NCBI GenBank assembly: GCA_947177035.1
Contig: CAMWSS010000003.1
Span: 38,143-102,142 of the forward strand
DNA from: an uncultured Porphyromonadaceae bacterium
GTDB lineage: Bacteria > Bacteroidota > Bacteroidia > Bacteroidales > Muribaculaceae
DNA: 64,000 nt
Direction of reading: 5' to 3'
Part shown: piece after piece, positions 15,889 to 24,513 of the stretch
Position numbering within the stretch: position 1 is the first letter of the stretch
Layout: each line of letters begins with the position of its first letter
Made by a program: the position numbers and the translations under genes
The notes under the pieces: model-generated
Databases searched by the model: none
Told to the model about the DNA's origin: nothing
The model's input: the letters and a program-made list of their open reading frames with translations, nothing else

Positions 15889-16731
15889 TCAGTCGGCCAA
15901 CTGCCGGCCAGAGCATACGCCACGCGATCCCGGAGCCAGACCGCCGCACACGATCGTGAACTCGCGCTCGACGCCGGTGGTGTTTGGCTCCACGGTTATG
16001 GTGATCTCCTTCGGATCGCCATGCTTGTTGCGCTCAATGGTGAGCCAGTCGAGCGTATAGCTGAACACCGCGTCAGGGTCCGTCCAGTAATCAACGAAAT
16101 CCTGCGTGCCGTCCTCGGCCTTGAAGCTATGCTTGACTCCGCCGGCATACAGTTCAGTAAACACCCAATAGAGATGGCTCGCCATGACATTGGCCGTGGC
16201 GCCTTTTGCCGGAAACACCACTGTGCCGGGATTAGTGTGCCAAGCGCCGCCAAGCGGCATATCCGACTCATTCTCGCAGACGAGAGTGTCGGTCACTTCG
16301 CCACGCTGGAATTCCAGATAAGCATATCGGTATTTGGGAAACTCGTCATCACAGAAAGGCTCAATGTCGCGCAACACCAGCTTACGGTCGGCATAGTGCA
16401 GATGCAACCACTCTACATTTTCGTCAAACGGAGAAGTGCCGCTCAGATCAGTGATATAAGTGGTCAGCGGATATAATTCAGGATATTTTTTGTTCATTTC
16501 TCCACCGAACGACACCGACGAAACAGTCCAGTCGTCCGAATCAAAGAATATGGTATCACTTTCGGCATAGGCCAACAGGCAGACTTTGTCGACAGAAAAT
16601 CCAATTCCGGATACCCCGATGGGCAATTGTTCACCTGAACCCTGAGGTTCGTCATTCTCAGAGGAAGTACAGCCGCATAAGCCAACAACAGAAGCGAATG
16701 CCATTCCGGCAATCAGTTTACGTGCTACCAT
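15889..16731 (-). CDS. BACON-like domain lipoprotein of unknown function
   Basis: This 280-aa protein has a lipoprotein signal (VVGLCGC, lipobox LCGC). The mature part is beta-rich with no catalytic motif recognised. The segment GTVVFPAKGATANVMAS, with a later WLTIE and ITVEPNTTGVEREFTIVC, fits the BACON pattern (a strand start, a Trp-containing strand, then a final 'vEPN.tg..R..ti' strand) found in Bacteroidetes surface proteins. The same VEPNxTG motif appears in the lipoprotein pair at 21.9-23.1 kb. A promoter-like TTacTTTG box (one mismatch) lies at 16791-16798, and a duplicated 19/20-bp element lies in the leader. Likely surface or periplasmic; substrate unknown. Confidence 0.7.
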   Translation of the reverse strand: MVARKLIAGMAFASVVGLCGCTSSENDEPQGSGEQLPIGVSGIGFSVDKVCLLAYAESDTIFFDSDDWTVSSVSFGGEMNKKYPELYPLTTYITDLSGTSPFDENVEWLHLHYADRKLVLRDIEPFCDDEFPKYRYAYLEFQRGEVTDTLVCENESDMPLGGAWHTNPGTVVFPAKGATANVMASHLYWVFTELYAGGVKHSFKAEDGTQDFVDYWTDPDAVFSYTLDWLTIERNKHGDPKEITITVEPNTTGVEREFTIVCGGLAPGSRGVCSGRQLAD

Positions 16732-16740
16732 AATCGAAAC

Positions 16741-16779
16741 GTTTTTTGTGTTAATAATCGTTTTTTTGTGTTAATAATC
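16741..16779 (-). repeat. Tandem 19/20-bp repeat in a 5' leader
   Basis: Two adjacent copies of gttttttgtgttaataatc (the second has one extra t) lie between the predicted promoter box (16791-16798) and the ATG at 16731. They could be a duplicated regulatory or RNA element or a replication slippage product. Confidence 0.75.
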
Positions 16780-16889
16780 GTTGTTGATCGCAAAGTAACA
16801 GTTAATCTGCGAAAAATGCAATACTCGTGGAGTTAATTTTTGTTAACCGCACTATCATCTCTTCTATGGAAAACCTCATGACCGGCACG

Positions 16890-16925
16890 CCGACGGGGCG
16901 CGGCTTCTCAGTCGCGCCCCGTCGG
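16890..16925. other. Orphan 13-bp perfect GC-rich inverted repeat
   Basis: CCGACGGGGCGCG and CGCGCCCCGTCGG flank a 10-nt loop in the 374-nt gap between the lipoprotein gene (15889-16731) and ftsX. No U-tract follows on either strand, and no convincing gene ends here. The short ORFs over it (16802-17023 minus, 16827-17072 plus) show no family features. The rest of this gap holds only the ftsX promoter and the leader repeat. Confidence 0.7.
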
Positions 16926-17068
16926 GTAGTAAACCAATCATTATCACAATTCTTTACAATGGAAAAAGCATTTCGTTGTTGTTTGTCAGTAAAACGCACA
17001 CGCGCGGCATATGGTTCGGTCATATTCCGATTTTTTTTGCCGGCAGCATATAATTATTGCGTAAATGC

Positions 17069-17100
17069 TTGACTTCCGGCCGAAAAATGTTGTAACTTTG
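17069..17100 (+). promoter_or_regulatory. Promoter of the ftsX-uppP-truB-queA operon
   Basis: TTG (17069-17071), 21 nt, TAacTTTG (17093-17100). The box ends only 5 nt before the ftsX ATG, which implies a leaderless or nearly leaderless transcript. Confidence 0.65.
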
Positions 17101-17105
17101 CATTC

Positions 17106-17975
17106 ATGAAATCAAGCAAAGGCTTTTCGTCGATGAGCATCCACGCCACGGCCACGGTGAGCGTGGCTTTGGTGTTGCTGCTGCTCGGCATGGTGGCGGT
17201 GCTCGGCATCGGTGCCCGCTCGGTCACGCGCGACATAAAGGAACATTTAGGATTTGACATAACTCTGGAGGAAGAAGCGAGCCTTGACGACGTCAACGCC
17301 TTCAAGCGCCTGCTTTCAGAAGCGCCCTATGTGGCGTCGTGGCTCTATCACTCGCCGCAGGAGGCCATGGACCAATGGCAGGAAGAGATGGGCGAGAATC
17401 TGGTGGAGCTGCTCGGAGTGAACCCGTTTCTGCCGGAGTTTGAAGTGAACGTGAAGGAGGCCTGGGCCAACGCCGACAGCCTCGACTCCGTGGTGCTCCC
17501 GATCATGGCGATGGAGCGGGTGGCCGAAGTCAGCGTGCACACCGAAGTGGTCGACAAAGTCAACCGCAACATCTCCACCCTGATGCTGATCCTGGTAGCC
17601 GCGGCCTGCGCCCTGGCCCCGATCTCGTTCGTGCTCATCAACAACACGGTCAGACTGACCATCTATTCGCGCCGCTTCACCATCCACACCATGAAACTGG
17701 TCGGCGCATCGCGCGGATTCATACGTCGCCCGTTTCTGACGTCGAACGCCGCCTGCGGAGCAGTGGCCGGCGTGGTGGCCTCGGCGCTGCTGACGGCCAT
17801 GACGGCCTATGCGCTGCGTTATGTCGATCCGGCGCTTGCCACCTATGTCAGCCCCCGCTCGGTGGCGGCGGTGTGTGTGGCCATGACCGCGCTCGGAGTG
17901 GCCATCTGCCTGCTGGCCGCCTGGTGGGCGACCCAGCGCTATCTGGTCAGGAGCTATGACGAACTTTTCCATTAA
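17106..17975 (+). CDS. ftsX: Cell division protein FtsX
   Basis: This 289-aa protein has a cytoplasmic N-terminus, TM1 (VSVALVLLLLGMVAVLG, about 19-36) and a periplasmic domain (about 45-170). A C-terminal FtsX/MacB membrane unit follows (TLMLILVAAACALAPISFVLI, MKLVGASRGFIRRPFLTS, and two more helices). FtsX pairs with the ATPase FtsE to activate peptidoglycan hydrolases at the septum. ftsE is not adjacent. It leads a co-directional run of five genes. The motif MKLVGAS is diagnostic. M1 is the likely start because TM1 spacing matches other Bacteroidetes FtsX, even though the promoter leaves almost no leader. Confidence 0.93.
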   Translation: MKSSKGFSSMSIHATATVSVALVLLLLGMVAVLGIGARSVTRDIKEHLGFDITLEEEASLDDVNAFKRLLSEAPYVASWLYHSPQEAMDQWQEEMGENLVELLGVNPFLPEFEVNVKEAWANADSLDSVVLPIMAMERVAEVSVHTEVVDKVNRNISTLMLILVAAACALAPISFVLINNTVRLTIYSRRFTIHTMKLVGASRGFIRRPFLTSNAACGAVAGVVASALLTAMTAYALRYVDPALATYVSPRSVAAVCVAMTALGVAICLLAAWWATQRYLVRSYDELFH

Positions 17976-17996
17976 AAAACAAAACCGACAACACAT

Positions 17997-18248
17997 ATGA
18001 CTGAAAAAGATTCAAGACTCGACACCGAAACCGACGTGCAGTATCCGCTGACACGCACAAACTTCATCCTGATGGGCGCCGCAGCCGCGATGATAGTGGC
18101 CGGATTCCTGCTGATGCTCGGCGGAAGCACCACCCACGAGCAGTTCAACCCCGACATTTTCAGCACCCGGCGCATCGTGATCGGCCCGGCAGTCTCATTC
18201 CTCGGATTCATCTTCATGGCCATCGCCATCATATTCCGCAAAAAATAA
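17997..18248 (+). CDS. DUF3098 family small membrane protein
   Basis: This 83-aa protein has two predicted transmembrane helices (FILMGAAAAMIVAGFLLML and VSFLGFIFMAIAIIFRKK) joined by a loop with FNPDIFSTRRIVIGP, the DUF3098 pattern known from Bacteroidetes. It sits between ftsX and uppP, the usual position in this phylum, 21 nt after ftsX. Its function is unknown; the conserved context suggests an envelope or division link. Confidence 0.88.
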   Translation: MTEKDSRLDTETDVQYPLTRTNFILMGAAAAMIVAGFLLMLGGSTTHEQFNPDIFSTRRIVIGPAVSFLGFIFMAIAIIFRKK

Positions 18249-18283
18249 TCTTCCACCTCCAAACACCGTAAAACATACATCTC

Positions 18284-19120
18284 ATGGACTGGATCGACGC
18301 CCTGATTCTCGGAATCATACAAGGTCTTTCGGAATATCTTCCCATCAGCAGCAGCGGCCACCTCGAAATCTTCAAGCAGGTGCTCGGAGTGGATCTCGAC
18401 CCTGACGCATCGCTCGAATTCTCGGTGATGCTCCACGTGGCCACCGTTCTCAGCACAATCGTGGTGCTGTGGCGCGAATTCTGGCCGCTGTGCGTGTCGT
18501 TTTTCACCTTCAGACGCGACGACCGCTTCTTCTACGTCTGCAAAATCCTGCTATCGTGCATTCCGGTGGCCATTGTCGGGCTGTTTTTCAAAGACGCCAT
18601 CTCGGCCCTGTTCGAAGGCAATCTCAAGGTGGTCGGAGCATGCCTGCTGGTGACCGCAGCCCTGCTCGCCTTCGCCTACTTCACCCGCACCGAACCCGCC
18701 CTGAAAAATCCCGCCGGCGCCAAGCCCGCACGCGACATCACCTGGCTCGACGCCTTCATCATCGGATGCGGACAGGCTGTGGCCGTGTTGCCCGGACTCT
18801 CGCGCTCGGGCACCACAATAGCCACCGGCATTCTGCTCGGCGACAAGCGCGAGCAGGTGGCCAAATTCTCGTTCTTCATGGTCATAATCCCGATTCTTGG
18901 AGAAGGCCTGCTCGACATCAAGGAGATGATCAGCCCTGACGCTGCCGCGGTCGCCGCCGGCGCCTCAGTGGGAATGCTGCCACTGCTGACGGGCTTTCTC
19001 GCATCGTTTATCGTCGGCTGCATGGCCTGCAAATGGATGATCGACATCGTCAAGAAAGGAAAACTGGTGTGGTTTGCCGTCTATTGCGTAGCCGCAGGAG
19101 CGCTCTGCCTGCTCTATTGA
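18284..19120 (+). CDS. uppP: Undecaprenyl-diphosphatase
   Basis: This 278-aa polytopic membrane protein of the BacA/UppP family carries the first signature IQGLSEYLPISSSGHLEIF and the second LPGLSRSGTTIATGILLG, which form the active site. It dephosphorylates undecaprenyl diphosphate to recycle the lipid carrier for peptidoglycan and surface glycans, and its dosage affects bacitracin tolerance. It lies 35 nt after the DUF3098 gene in the ftsX operon. Length and motif spacing are typical. Confidence 0.96.
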   Translation: MDWIDALILGIIQGLSEYLPISSSGHLEIFKQVLGVDLDPDASLEFSVMLHVATVLSTIVVLWREFWPLCVSFFTFRRDDRFFYVCKILLSCIPVAIVGLFFKDAISALFEGNLKVVGACLLVTAALLAFAYFTRTEPALKNPAGAKPARDITWLDAFIIGCGQAVAVLPGLSRSGTTIATGILLGDKREQVAKFSFFMVIIPILGEGLLDIKEMISPDAAAVAAGASVGMLPLLTGFLASFIVGCMACKWMIDIVKKGKLVWFAVYCVAAGALCLLY

Positions 19121-19153
19121 CCACTCTGTTAACCAACGCCATCAGACTGAATC

Positions 19154-19906
19154 ATGGATTTTCTTTCCGGACATACATTATTGATCGACAAGCCGCTGGG
19201 CTGGACATCGTTTGACGTGGTCAAGCGGGTGCGCGGCGTGCTGACGCGCCGCTATGGCATGAAGCGGCTGAAAGTGGGCCATGCCGGAACCCTCGACCCG
19301 CTCGCCACCGGAGTGATGCTCGTGTGCACCGGAAAAGCCACGCGCATGATCGACACCCTCCAGGCCGGAGTGAAGGAATATGTCGCCACAATGGCGCTCG
19401 GAGCCACAACCCCGTCATTTGACCTCGAAACGGAAATCGACGCAACATATCCCACCGGCCACATCACCCGGGAACTGACCGAGGCAACGCTCACCCGGTT
19501 TCTGGGACGGATCGAACAGGTGCCCCCGGCATTCTCGGCCGTGAAGGTCGACGGAAAACGGGCCTACAAAATGGCCCGGCAGGGCAAAACGCCCGAACTG
19601 AAGCCGAAAGTGCTTCACATCGACGAGCTTGAACTGCTGGAATTCGACCAGCAACAGATAAAGGTGAGAGTGGTGTGCAGCAAAGGCACATACATCAGGG
19701 CACTGGCACGCGACATCGGAACCGCGCTCGGCTCCGGCGCACACCTGACGGCGCTCCGGCGCACACGCGTCGGAGAAGCCTGCATAGACCAGTGTCTCGA
19801 CATCGAATCGGCCATCGAATGGCTCCGGACTGTCGAAATCGAATTCCCCGACGACGCCCGCCCCGACAACGGCAGCGCCTCAAACAACGAAACAACAACG
19901 AAATAA
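19154..19906 (+). CDS. truB: tRNA pseudouridine(55) synthase
   Basis: This 250-aa protein carries [19 protein letters not shown] and [23 protein letters not shown], with the catalytic Asp in TLDP. Further on are [19 protein letters not shown] and [15 protein letters not shown]. TruB converts U55 in the T-loop of tRNAs to pseudouridine. It lies 33 nt after uppP and 28 nt before queA, joining two tRNA modification enzymes in one unit. The C-terminus is short and lacks a full PUA domain, as in many TruB of this size. Confidence 0.96.
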   Translation: MDFLSGHTLLIDKPLGWTSFDVVKRVRGVLTRRYGMKRLKVGHAGTLDPLATGVMLVCTGKATRMIDTLQAGVKEYVATMALGATTPSFDLETEIDATYPTGHITRELTEATLTRFLGRIEQVPPAFSAVKVDGKRAYKMARQGKTPELKPKVLHIDELELLEFDQQQIKVRVVCSKGTYIRALARDIGTALGSGAHLTALRRTRVGEACIDQCLDIESAIEWLRTVEIEFPDDARPDNGSASNNETTTK

Positions 19907-19934
19907 CTCAACCATATATATAACACCTCCGCCT

Positions 19935-20987
19935 ATGAAACTTTCGCAATTCAACTTCAGACTTCCCGAAGAATTGATTGCCCAGTATCCGCGTCCCTCG
20001 CGCGACGAATGCCGGCTGATGGTCATGCACCGATCGACCGGAAAGATCGAACACAAAACCTTCAAAGACATTCTCGGCTACTTCGGCGACGGCGACGTGA
20101 TGGTGTTCAACGACACCAAAGTGTTTCCGGCAAAACTCTACGGCAATAAAGAGAAGACCGGCGCGCGCATCGAAGTGTTTCTGCTCCGCGAGCTGAACCC
20201 CGAACACAAACTCTGGGACGTGCTCGTGGAACCCGCCCGCAAAATCAGAATCGGCAACAAACTCTATTTCGGCGACGACGACTCGCTGGTGGCCGAGGTG
20301 ATCGACAACACCACTTCACGCGGACGCACACTCCGCTTCCTCTATGACGGGCCCCACGACGAATTCAAGCGCGTGCTCTTCAGCATGGGCCAGACTCCGC
20401 TGCCCGAACACATCCGCCGCGAACCCGACCAGAACGACGCCGAAGCATTCCAGACAATCTATGCGGCAAAAGAAGGCGCCGTGGTGGCGCCAGGAGCCGG
20501 ACTGCACTTCTCGCGCGAGCTGATGAAACGCCTCGAAATCAAAGGAGTGGAACGCGGATTCATGACCGTACACAGCGGACTCGGCACCTTCCGCGAAATC
20601 GACGTGGAAGACCTCTCGAAACACCGCATCGACTCCGAAGAGATCATCGTCGACGAAACACTCGTCAACATGGTCAACTCGGCCAAAGACGCCGGCAAGC
20701 AGGTATGCGCAGTCGGAACCTCGGTGCTCCGCGGCATGGTAGGCGCCGAAACCATGGGCGGACACCTCAAGACGTTTACCGGCTGGAACAACAAATTCGT
20801 GTCGCCGCCTTATGACTTCACCGTGGCCACCTCGCTGGTCAGCAACTTCCACATGCCCCTGTCGACCATGCTCATGATGGTGGCCGCATTCGGCGGATAC
20901 GAAACCGTGATGAAAGCCTACGACGCGGCCGTGGAGGAAAAATACTCCTTCGGCACATACGGCGACTCGCTGCTGCTGCTTCCCTGA
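19935..20987 (+). CDS. queA: S-adenosylmethionine:tRNA ribosyltransferase-isomerase
   Basis: This 350-aa protein carries [66 protein letters not shown] and [17 protein letters not shown], the QueA family landmarks. It transfers and isomerises the ribosyl part of SAM onto preQ1 in tRNA to make epoxyqueuosine. It is the last gene of the ftsX-truB-queA group. frr follows 39 nt later and may be co-transcribed. Length is normal. Confidence 0.96.
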   Translation: MKLSQFNFRLPEELIAQYPRPSRDECRLMVMHRSTGKIEHKTFKDILGYFGDGDVMVFNDTKVFPAKLYGNKEKTGARIEVFLLRELNPEHKLWDVLVEPARKIRIGNKLYFGDDDSLVAEVIDNTTSRGRTLRFLYDGPHDEFKRVLFSMGQTPLPEHIRREPDQNDAEAFQTIYAAKEGAVVAPGAGLHFSRELMKRLEIKGVERGFMTVHSGLGTFREIDVEDLSKHRIDSEEIIVDETLVNMVNSAKDAGKQVCAVGTSVLRGMVGAETMGGHLKTFTGWNNKFVSPPYDFTVATSLVSNFHMPLSTMLMMVAAFGGYETVMKAYDAAVEEKYSFGTYGDSLLLLP

Positions 20988-21026
20988 TTTTTCTCACTTT
21001 TCATACTATCACCCCACCCCACTGTT

Positions 21027-21587
21027 ATGACAAATCCCCAGACCTATCTTGGCCCCGCCGAAGAAAAAATGGAACTCGCCGTGGCATACCTCGACGAATC
21101 ACTCAGCCACATCCGCGCCGGAAAGGCCAACACAAAACTGCTCGACGGAATCCGCGTCGACTACTATGGATCGGCCGCACCCATCTCCAACGTAGCCAAC
21201 GTGTCGGTGCCCGACGCCCGCACCATCGTCATCACCCCATGGGAAAAGTCGATGTTCAAGGAAATTGAAAAGGCCATCATCAACTCCGAACTCGGAATCA
21301 TGCCCGAAAACAACGGCGAAGTGATCCGCCTGAGCATTCCCCCGCTCACTGAAGAACGCCGCAAACTGCTCGTGAAGCAGAGCAAGGCTGAAGCCGAAAC
21401 CGCCAAAGTGTCGGTGCGCAACGCACGCCGCGATGCCATCGACGGACTCAAAAAAGCGGTCAAGCAAGGCATGCCCGAAGACGTTGAAAAAGACGCCGAA
21501 GCATCTGCCCAGAAGCTCCACGACAAATACCTCAAGCAGATCGACGAACTCTTCGCCCAGAAGGAGAAAGAGATCCTCACCGTCTGA
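21027..21587 (+). CDS. frr: Ribosome-recycling factor
   Basis: This 186-aa protein has typical RRF segments: [42 protein letters not shown] and [12 protein letters not shown]. With EF-G it splits post-termination ribosomes. It lies 39 nt after queA and just before a strong hairpin, so it is probably the last gene of the housekeeping block before the AT-rich lipoprotein pair. Length matches the family. Confidence 0.97.
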   Translation: MTNPQTYLGPAEEKMELAVAYLDESLSHIRAGKANTKLLDGIRVDYYGSAAPISNVANVSVPDARTIVITPWEKSMFKEIEKAIINSELGIMPENNGEVIRLSIPPLTEERRKLLVKQSKAEAETAKVSVRNARRDAIDGLKKAVKQGMPEDVEKDAEASAQKLHDKYLKQIDELFAQKEKEILTV

Positions 21588-21594
21588 CAATAAT

Positions 21595-21638
21595 CCGACG
21601 CAAACGCCCGGACTCAACCTCCGCGGCGTTTGCGCCGG
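21595..21638 (+). terminator. Hairpin after frr
   Basis: CCGACGCAAACGCC / GGCGTTTGCGCCGG form a 14-bp stem with one mismatch and a 16-nt loop, 8 nt after the frr stop. No U-tract follows. The rest of the gap to 21851 is AT-rich, with only a weak promoter-like ctTCTTTG at 21799-21806. Confidence 0.55.
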
Positions 21639-21851
21639 AACTCAAAAACAGACACCTGCCATCAAATCATCTATCTGACAAACATACACCCACCAATCAT
21701 CATCAAAAAAAACACCGTTTCATTATATACTATCTACAATTACACCATTGCAAAAATTCCAGCAACACCCATATTTAAAACGTTGACATATTTTCGCCCT
21801 TCTTTGATGATTATGACAACGTTAGTTATTACGCAACCCTCAATTGGAATT

Positions 21852-22448
21852 ATGAATAAATACATCGCAACAAAAGTCGCAATAATTGCCCTATTAGCAA
21901 TTATTACCTCTCAGGCTGGAGGATGCAAGACCAACGAAAAGGCAACGACGAAAACGACTGCTACCACTGAGCAGTTAGAAGATAGTGAACAGGTCGAAGG
22001 TATACGTTACGTGCCTTTCACAAGATATCCTGACAACAAACTGAATTTCTCCGCTAAAGGCGGCACGTTGGTATGCAAAGCCGACACGACGTTCGGAAGC
22101 AGGGCGTTTTATATCTGCGAAATACGGTTTGATGATGGCTACCGCTATTCCCTATATGGTGGAGGATACTATTATTATCATAAAGAAAATTTTGACTATG
22201 AATCCCAGGAATTTCCGTCTGAAATGCGCGGATATCCGGGGAATTGGGATCCTTGTCCGCTCACATTCAGATGGGTCACAGTGTTTCTTGACGGATATGA
22301 CCTGTTGGTGACGGTTGAACCTAACGAAACCGGCAAAAAGCGACATTGCGAAATCGCCATTGCTGATGAGAACTATGGCTGGATCGTTGAGTGCACACAG
22401 AGCAGAGGGCCTTACAAGACAAAAAAATCCAAAAAGAAGAAGCAATAG
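21852..22448 (+). CDS. BACON-like lipoprotein, copy 1 of a tandem pair
   Basis: The likely start is the ATG at 21852 (MNKYIATKVAIIALL), giving 198 aa; the track ORF adds 74 upstream residues of non-coding character. It has a lipoprotein signal ending QAGGC and a Thr/Glu-rich linker. A beta-rich body follows with KLNFSAKGGTLVCKAD, a Tyr-rich GGGYYYYHKENF, then FRWVTVFLDGYDLLVTVEPNETG and a Lys-rich tail KKSKKKKQ. This fits a BACON-like fold with a basic tail. It is clearly AT-richer than flanking genes. Copy 2 follows after 35 nt. The first 50 codons and the last third are almost identical between copies, while the middle differs. Function unknown. Confidence 0.72.
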   Translation: MNKYIATKVAIIALLAIITSQAGGCKTNEKATTKTTATTEQLEDSEQVEGIRYVPFTRYPDNKLNFSAKGGTLVCKADTTFGSRAFYICEIRFDDGYRYSLYGGGYYYYHKENFDYESQEFPSEMRGYPGNWDPCPLTFRWVTVFLDGYDLLVTVEPNETGKKRHCEIAIADENYGWIVECTQSRGPYKTKKSKKKKQ

Positions 22449-22483
22449 CAAAGCTACTGCGAACACTTTTTAAAATTGGAATC

Positions 22484-23080
22484 ATGAATAAATACATCGT
22501 AACAAAAGTCGCAATAATTGCCCTATTAGCAATTATTACCTCTCAGGCTGGAGGATGCAAGACCAACGAAAAGGCAACGACGAAAACGACTGCTACCACT
22601 GAGCAGTTAGAAGATAGTGAACAGGTCGAAGGTAGAGGTTACGTAAATTTCACAAGATATCCGGAAAATAAACTGAATTTCCCCGCTAAAGGCGACACGT
22701 TGGTCTGCAAAGCCAACACAAGTAGGAGAAGTATGTCTTTTTATATCTGCACAATCAAATTTGATGATGACTACCGCTATTTCCTCTCAGATGGAGGATA
22801 CTATTATTATCGAAAAGGTGAATTTGACTTAGACTCCAGGGAATGTATATCTGAGTTGCGCGGATATCCGGGGAATTGGGATCCTTGTCCGCTCACATTC
22901 AGATGGGTCACAGTGTTTCTTGACGGATATGACCTGTTGGTGACGGTTAAACCTAACGAAACCGGCAAAAAGCGACATTGCGAAATCATCATTTCCGATG
23001 AGGACTATGGCTGGATCGTTGAGTGCACACAGAGCAGAGGGCCTTACAAGCCAAAAAAATCCAAAAAGAAGAAGCAATAG
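22484..23080 (+). CDS. BACON-like lipoprotein, copy 2 of a tandem pair
   Basis: This 198-aa protein uses the ATG at 22484 (MNKYIVTKV); the track ORF begins 31 codons too early, inside copy 1. It is the same length as copy 1. Codons 1-50 differ at one visible residue (Val6 for Ala6), and the last third differs at only a few. The centre has many changes (for example NTSRRSMSFYICTIKFDD against DTTFGSRAFYICEIRFDD). The lipobox QAGGC and basic tail are kept. A strong hairpin follows. The unit probably arose by duplication of an acquired AT-rich gene. The identical ends suggest later exchange, or selection acting on the centre. Confidence 0.72.
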   Translation: MNKYIVTKVAIIALLAIITSQAGGCKTNEKATTKTTATTEQLEDSEQVEGRGYVNFTRYPENKLNFPAKGDTLVCKANTSRRSMSFYICTIKFDDDYRYFLSDGGYYYYRKGEFDLDSRECISELRGYPGNWDPCPLTFRWVTVFLDGYDLLVTVKPNETGKKRHCEIIISDEDYGWIVECTQSRGPYKPKKSKKKKQ

Positions 23081-23096
23081 CAAAGCTACTGACGCG

Positions 23097-23130
23097 AACA
23101 CAAAGGCTCCCGACGTGGAGCCTTTGTGTT
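23097..23130 (+). terminator. Terminator after the lipoprotein pair
   Basis: AACACAAAGGCTCC-cgacgt-GGAGCCTTTGTGTT is a perfect 14-bp stem with a 6-nt loop, 16 nt after the copy 2 stop. Copy 1 lacks this arm structure. Confidence 0.8.
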
Positions 23131-23225
23131 TAGCTGTATTGGTCAAAAACTCCAAAATGAATGCAAAAATGGGAATTATATCCTTTTTTAACATTTGGCC
23201 ATAAGCCCATCGCACGGATTTTAAG

Positions 23226-23233
23226 TAACTTTG
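23226..23233 (+). promoter_or_regulatory. -7 box of the RND efflux operon
   Basis: TAacTTTG with a 73-nt leader to the ATG at 23307. No regulator gene is adjacent. Confidence 0.6.
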
Positions 23234-23306
23234 CACCCGATATATACCGACGATTTAATAAATTTTTCCTCATTCAATTTCTTAAGGGATAAGACAGATT
23301 TCCATT

Positions 23307-24467
23307 ATGAAGCAAAAATTCAATTTCAAGGGACTGGCCACTGCAGTGGCCGCAGGCGCCCTTTGCGTGCTTTCGTCATGCGGTTCCAAAGAACAGGCAG
23401 GCCAGGGCGCCGGAATGGCCCCCTCGCTGGCCGTACAGACTGTAGCCCCTGGCTCAATCCAGCTTGAATCCACTTTCCCCGCAACAATAAAGGGCAAGAC
23501 TGACATCGACGTTCGCCCCATGGTGAGCGGAAACATAGTCTCTGTCCACGTCGATGAAGGACAGCGCGTCAACAAAGGCCAGCTGCTCTTCACCATCGAC
23601 CAGGTGCCCTATCTCGCAGCAGTAGACCAGGCCCGCGCCTCGGTCAACGTGGCCAGCACAGCAGTCGAGACTGCTCAGATCTCTTATAATTCAAACAAGG
23701 CGCTATTCGACAAAAACATCATCTCGGAACACGCCCTCCAGATCTCGGCCAACCAGCTCGCACAGGCCAAGGCCCAGCTCGCGCAGGCCAATGCCGGTCT
23801 GACCAACGCCGAAAAGAACCTGAGCTACACCCAGGTCGTGGCTCCGTCTGACGGCGTGGTCGGCTCGATCCCCCTGCGCGTCGGCGCCCTCGCATCGCCG
23901 TCCGGACAGGCTCTGACCACCGTCAGCGACAACTCCGAAGTCTATGCCTACTTCTCCATCAACGAAAAAGATATCCTCTCAATGACCGACGGAGGCGCCA
24001 GCACTCTCGACGCGGCCATCGCGTCAATGCCCGAGGTGTCGCTCAAACTCGCCAACGGAACCACATTCCCCAACCCCGGCAAAGTTGCCACAGTCAGCGG
24101 CGTCATCGACCCGCAGACCGGATCGGCAACCGTGCGCGCGCTCTTCTCAAACGTCAACAACATGCTGCGTTCTGGCTCAACCGGCTCAGTGGTGATGCCG
24201 GTCGAAACCACCGACGTGATCGTCATCCCGCAGAAGGCCACATATGAAGTGCAGGACAAAAAATTCGTCTTCACTGTCGACGAAAACAACACCCTCCACT
24301 CCACCGCCATCTCAATCCTGCCCCAGCAAGACGGACAGCACTATGTGGTGACCGAAGGCCTCAAGCCCGGCGACCGCATCGTCATCGAAGGCGTCGGCAT
24401 GTCGGCCCGCGACGGAATCACCATCAACCCCGTCGATCCTGCCGCCAAAGCCGCCCCGCAACAGTAA
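23307..24467 (+). CDS. RND efflux periplasmic adaptor (membrane fusion protein), lipoprotein
   Basis: This 386-aa AcrA/MexA-family adaptor has a lipoprotein signal (VLSSC). The biotinyl-lipoyl half PMVSGNIVSVHVDEGQRVNKGQLLFTID comes next, then a helical hairpin (about 90-150, Ala/Gln-rich, QLAQAKAQLAQANAGL). The second lipoyl half VVAPSDGVVGSIPLRVG and beta-barrel and proximal domains (GTVTGVIDP-like VSGVIDPQTGSATVRALF) complete the fold. It bridges the inner-membrane pump and the outer-membrane channel. The pump and channel genes follow directly, so this is a complete tripartite system. Confidence 0.93.
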   Translation: MKQKFNFKGLATAVAAGALCVLSSCGSKEQAGQGAGMAPSLAVQTVAPGSIQLESTFPATIKGKTDIDVRPMVSGNIVSVHVDEGQRVNKGQLLFTIDQVPYLAAVDQARASVNVASTAVETAQISYNSNKALFDKNIISEHALQISANQLAQAKAQLAQANAGLTNAEKNLSYTQVVAPSDGVVGSIPLRVGALASPSGQALTTVSDNSEVYAYFSINEKDILSMTDGGASTLDAAIASMPEVSLKLANGTTFPNPGKVATVSGVIDPQTGSATVRALFSNVNNMLRSGSTGSVVMPVETTDVIVIPQKATYEVQDKKFVFTVDENNTLHSTAISILPQQDGQHYVVTEGLKPGDRIVIEGVGMSARDGITINPVDPAAKAAPQQ

Positions 24468-24513
24468 CAAAAGTCACACTCTCAGTCACAGAACCAGAGA
24501 TTAGAGAAAAAAC

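Larger units (their letters stand above)
21843..23097 (+). repeat. Tandem gene duplication with identical ends
   Basis: The two 198-codon genes and their flanks repeat: the 5' block runs from attggaat through gtcgaaggta, and the 3' block runs from gcggatatccgg through caatagcaaagctactg just past each stop. The centre of each gene is diverged. Confidence 0.85.

Noticed and set aside
16802-17072. Short ORFs on both strands before ftsX
   Set aside because: They lack family features, ribosome-binding context and plausible composition. They arise around the GC-rich hairpin.
21630-21851. N-terminal extension of the first tandem lipoprotein ORF
   Set aside because: The extension does not continue the lipoprotein pattern. 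The signal peptide starts at 21852, and copy 2 begins at the same residue.
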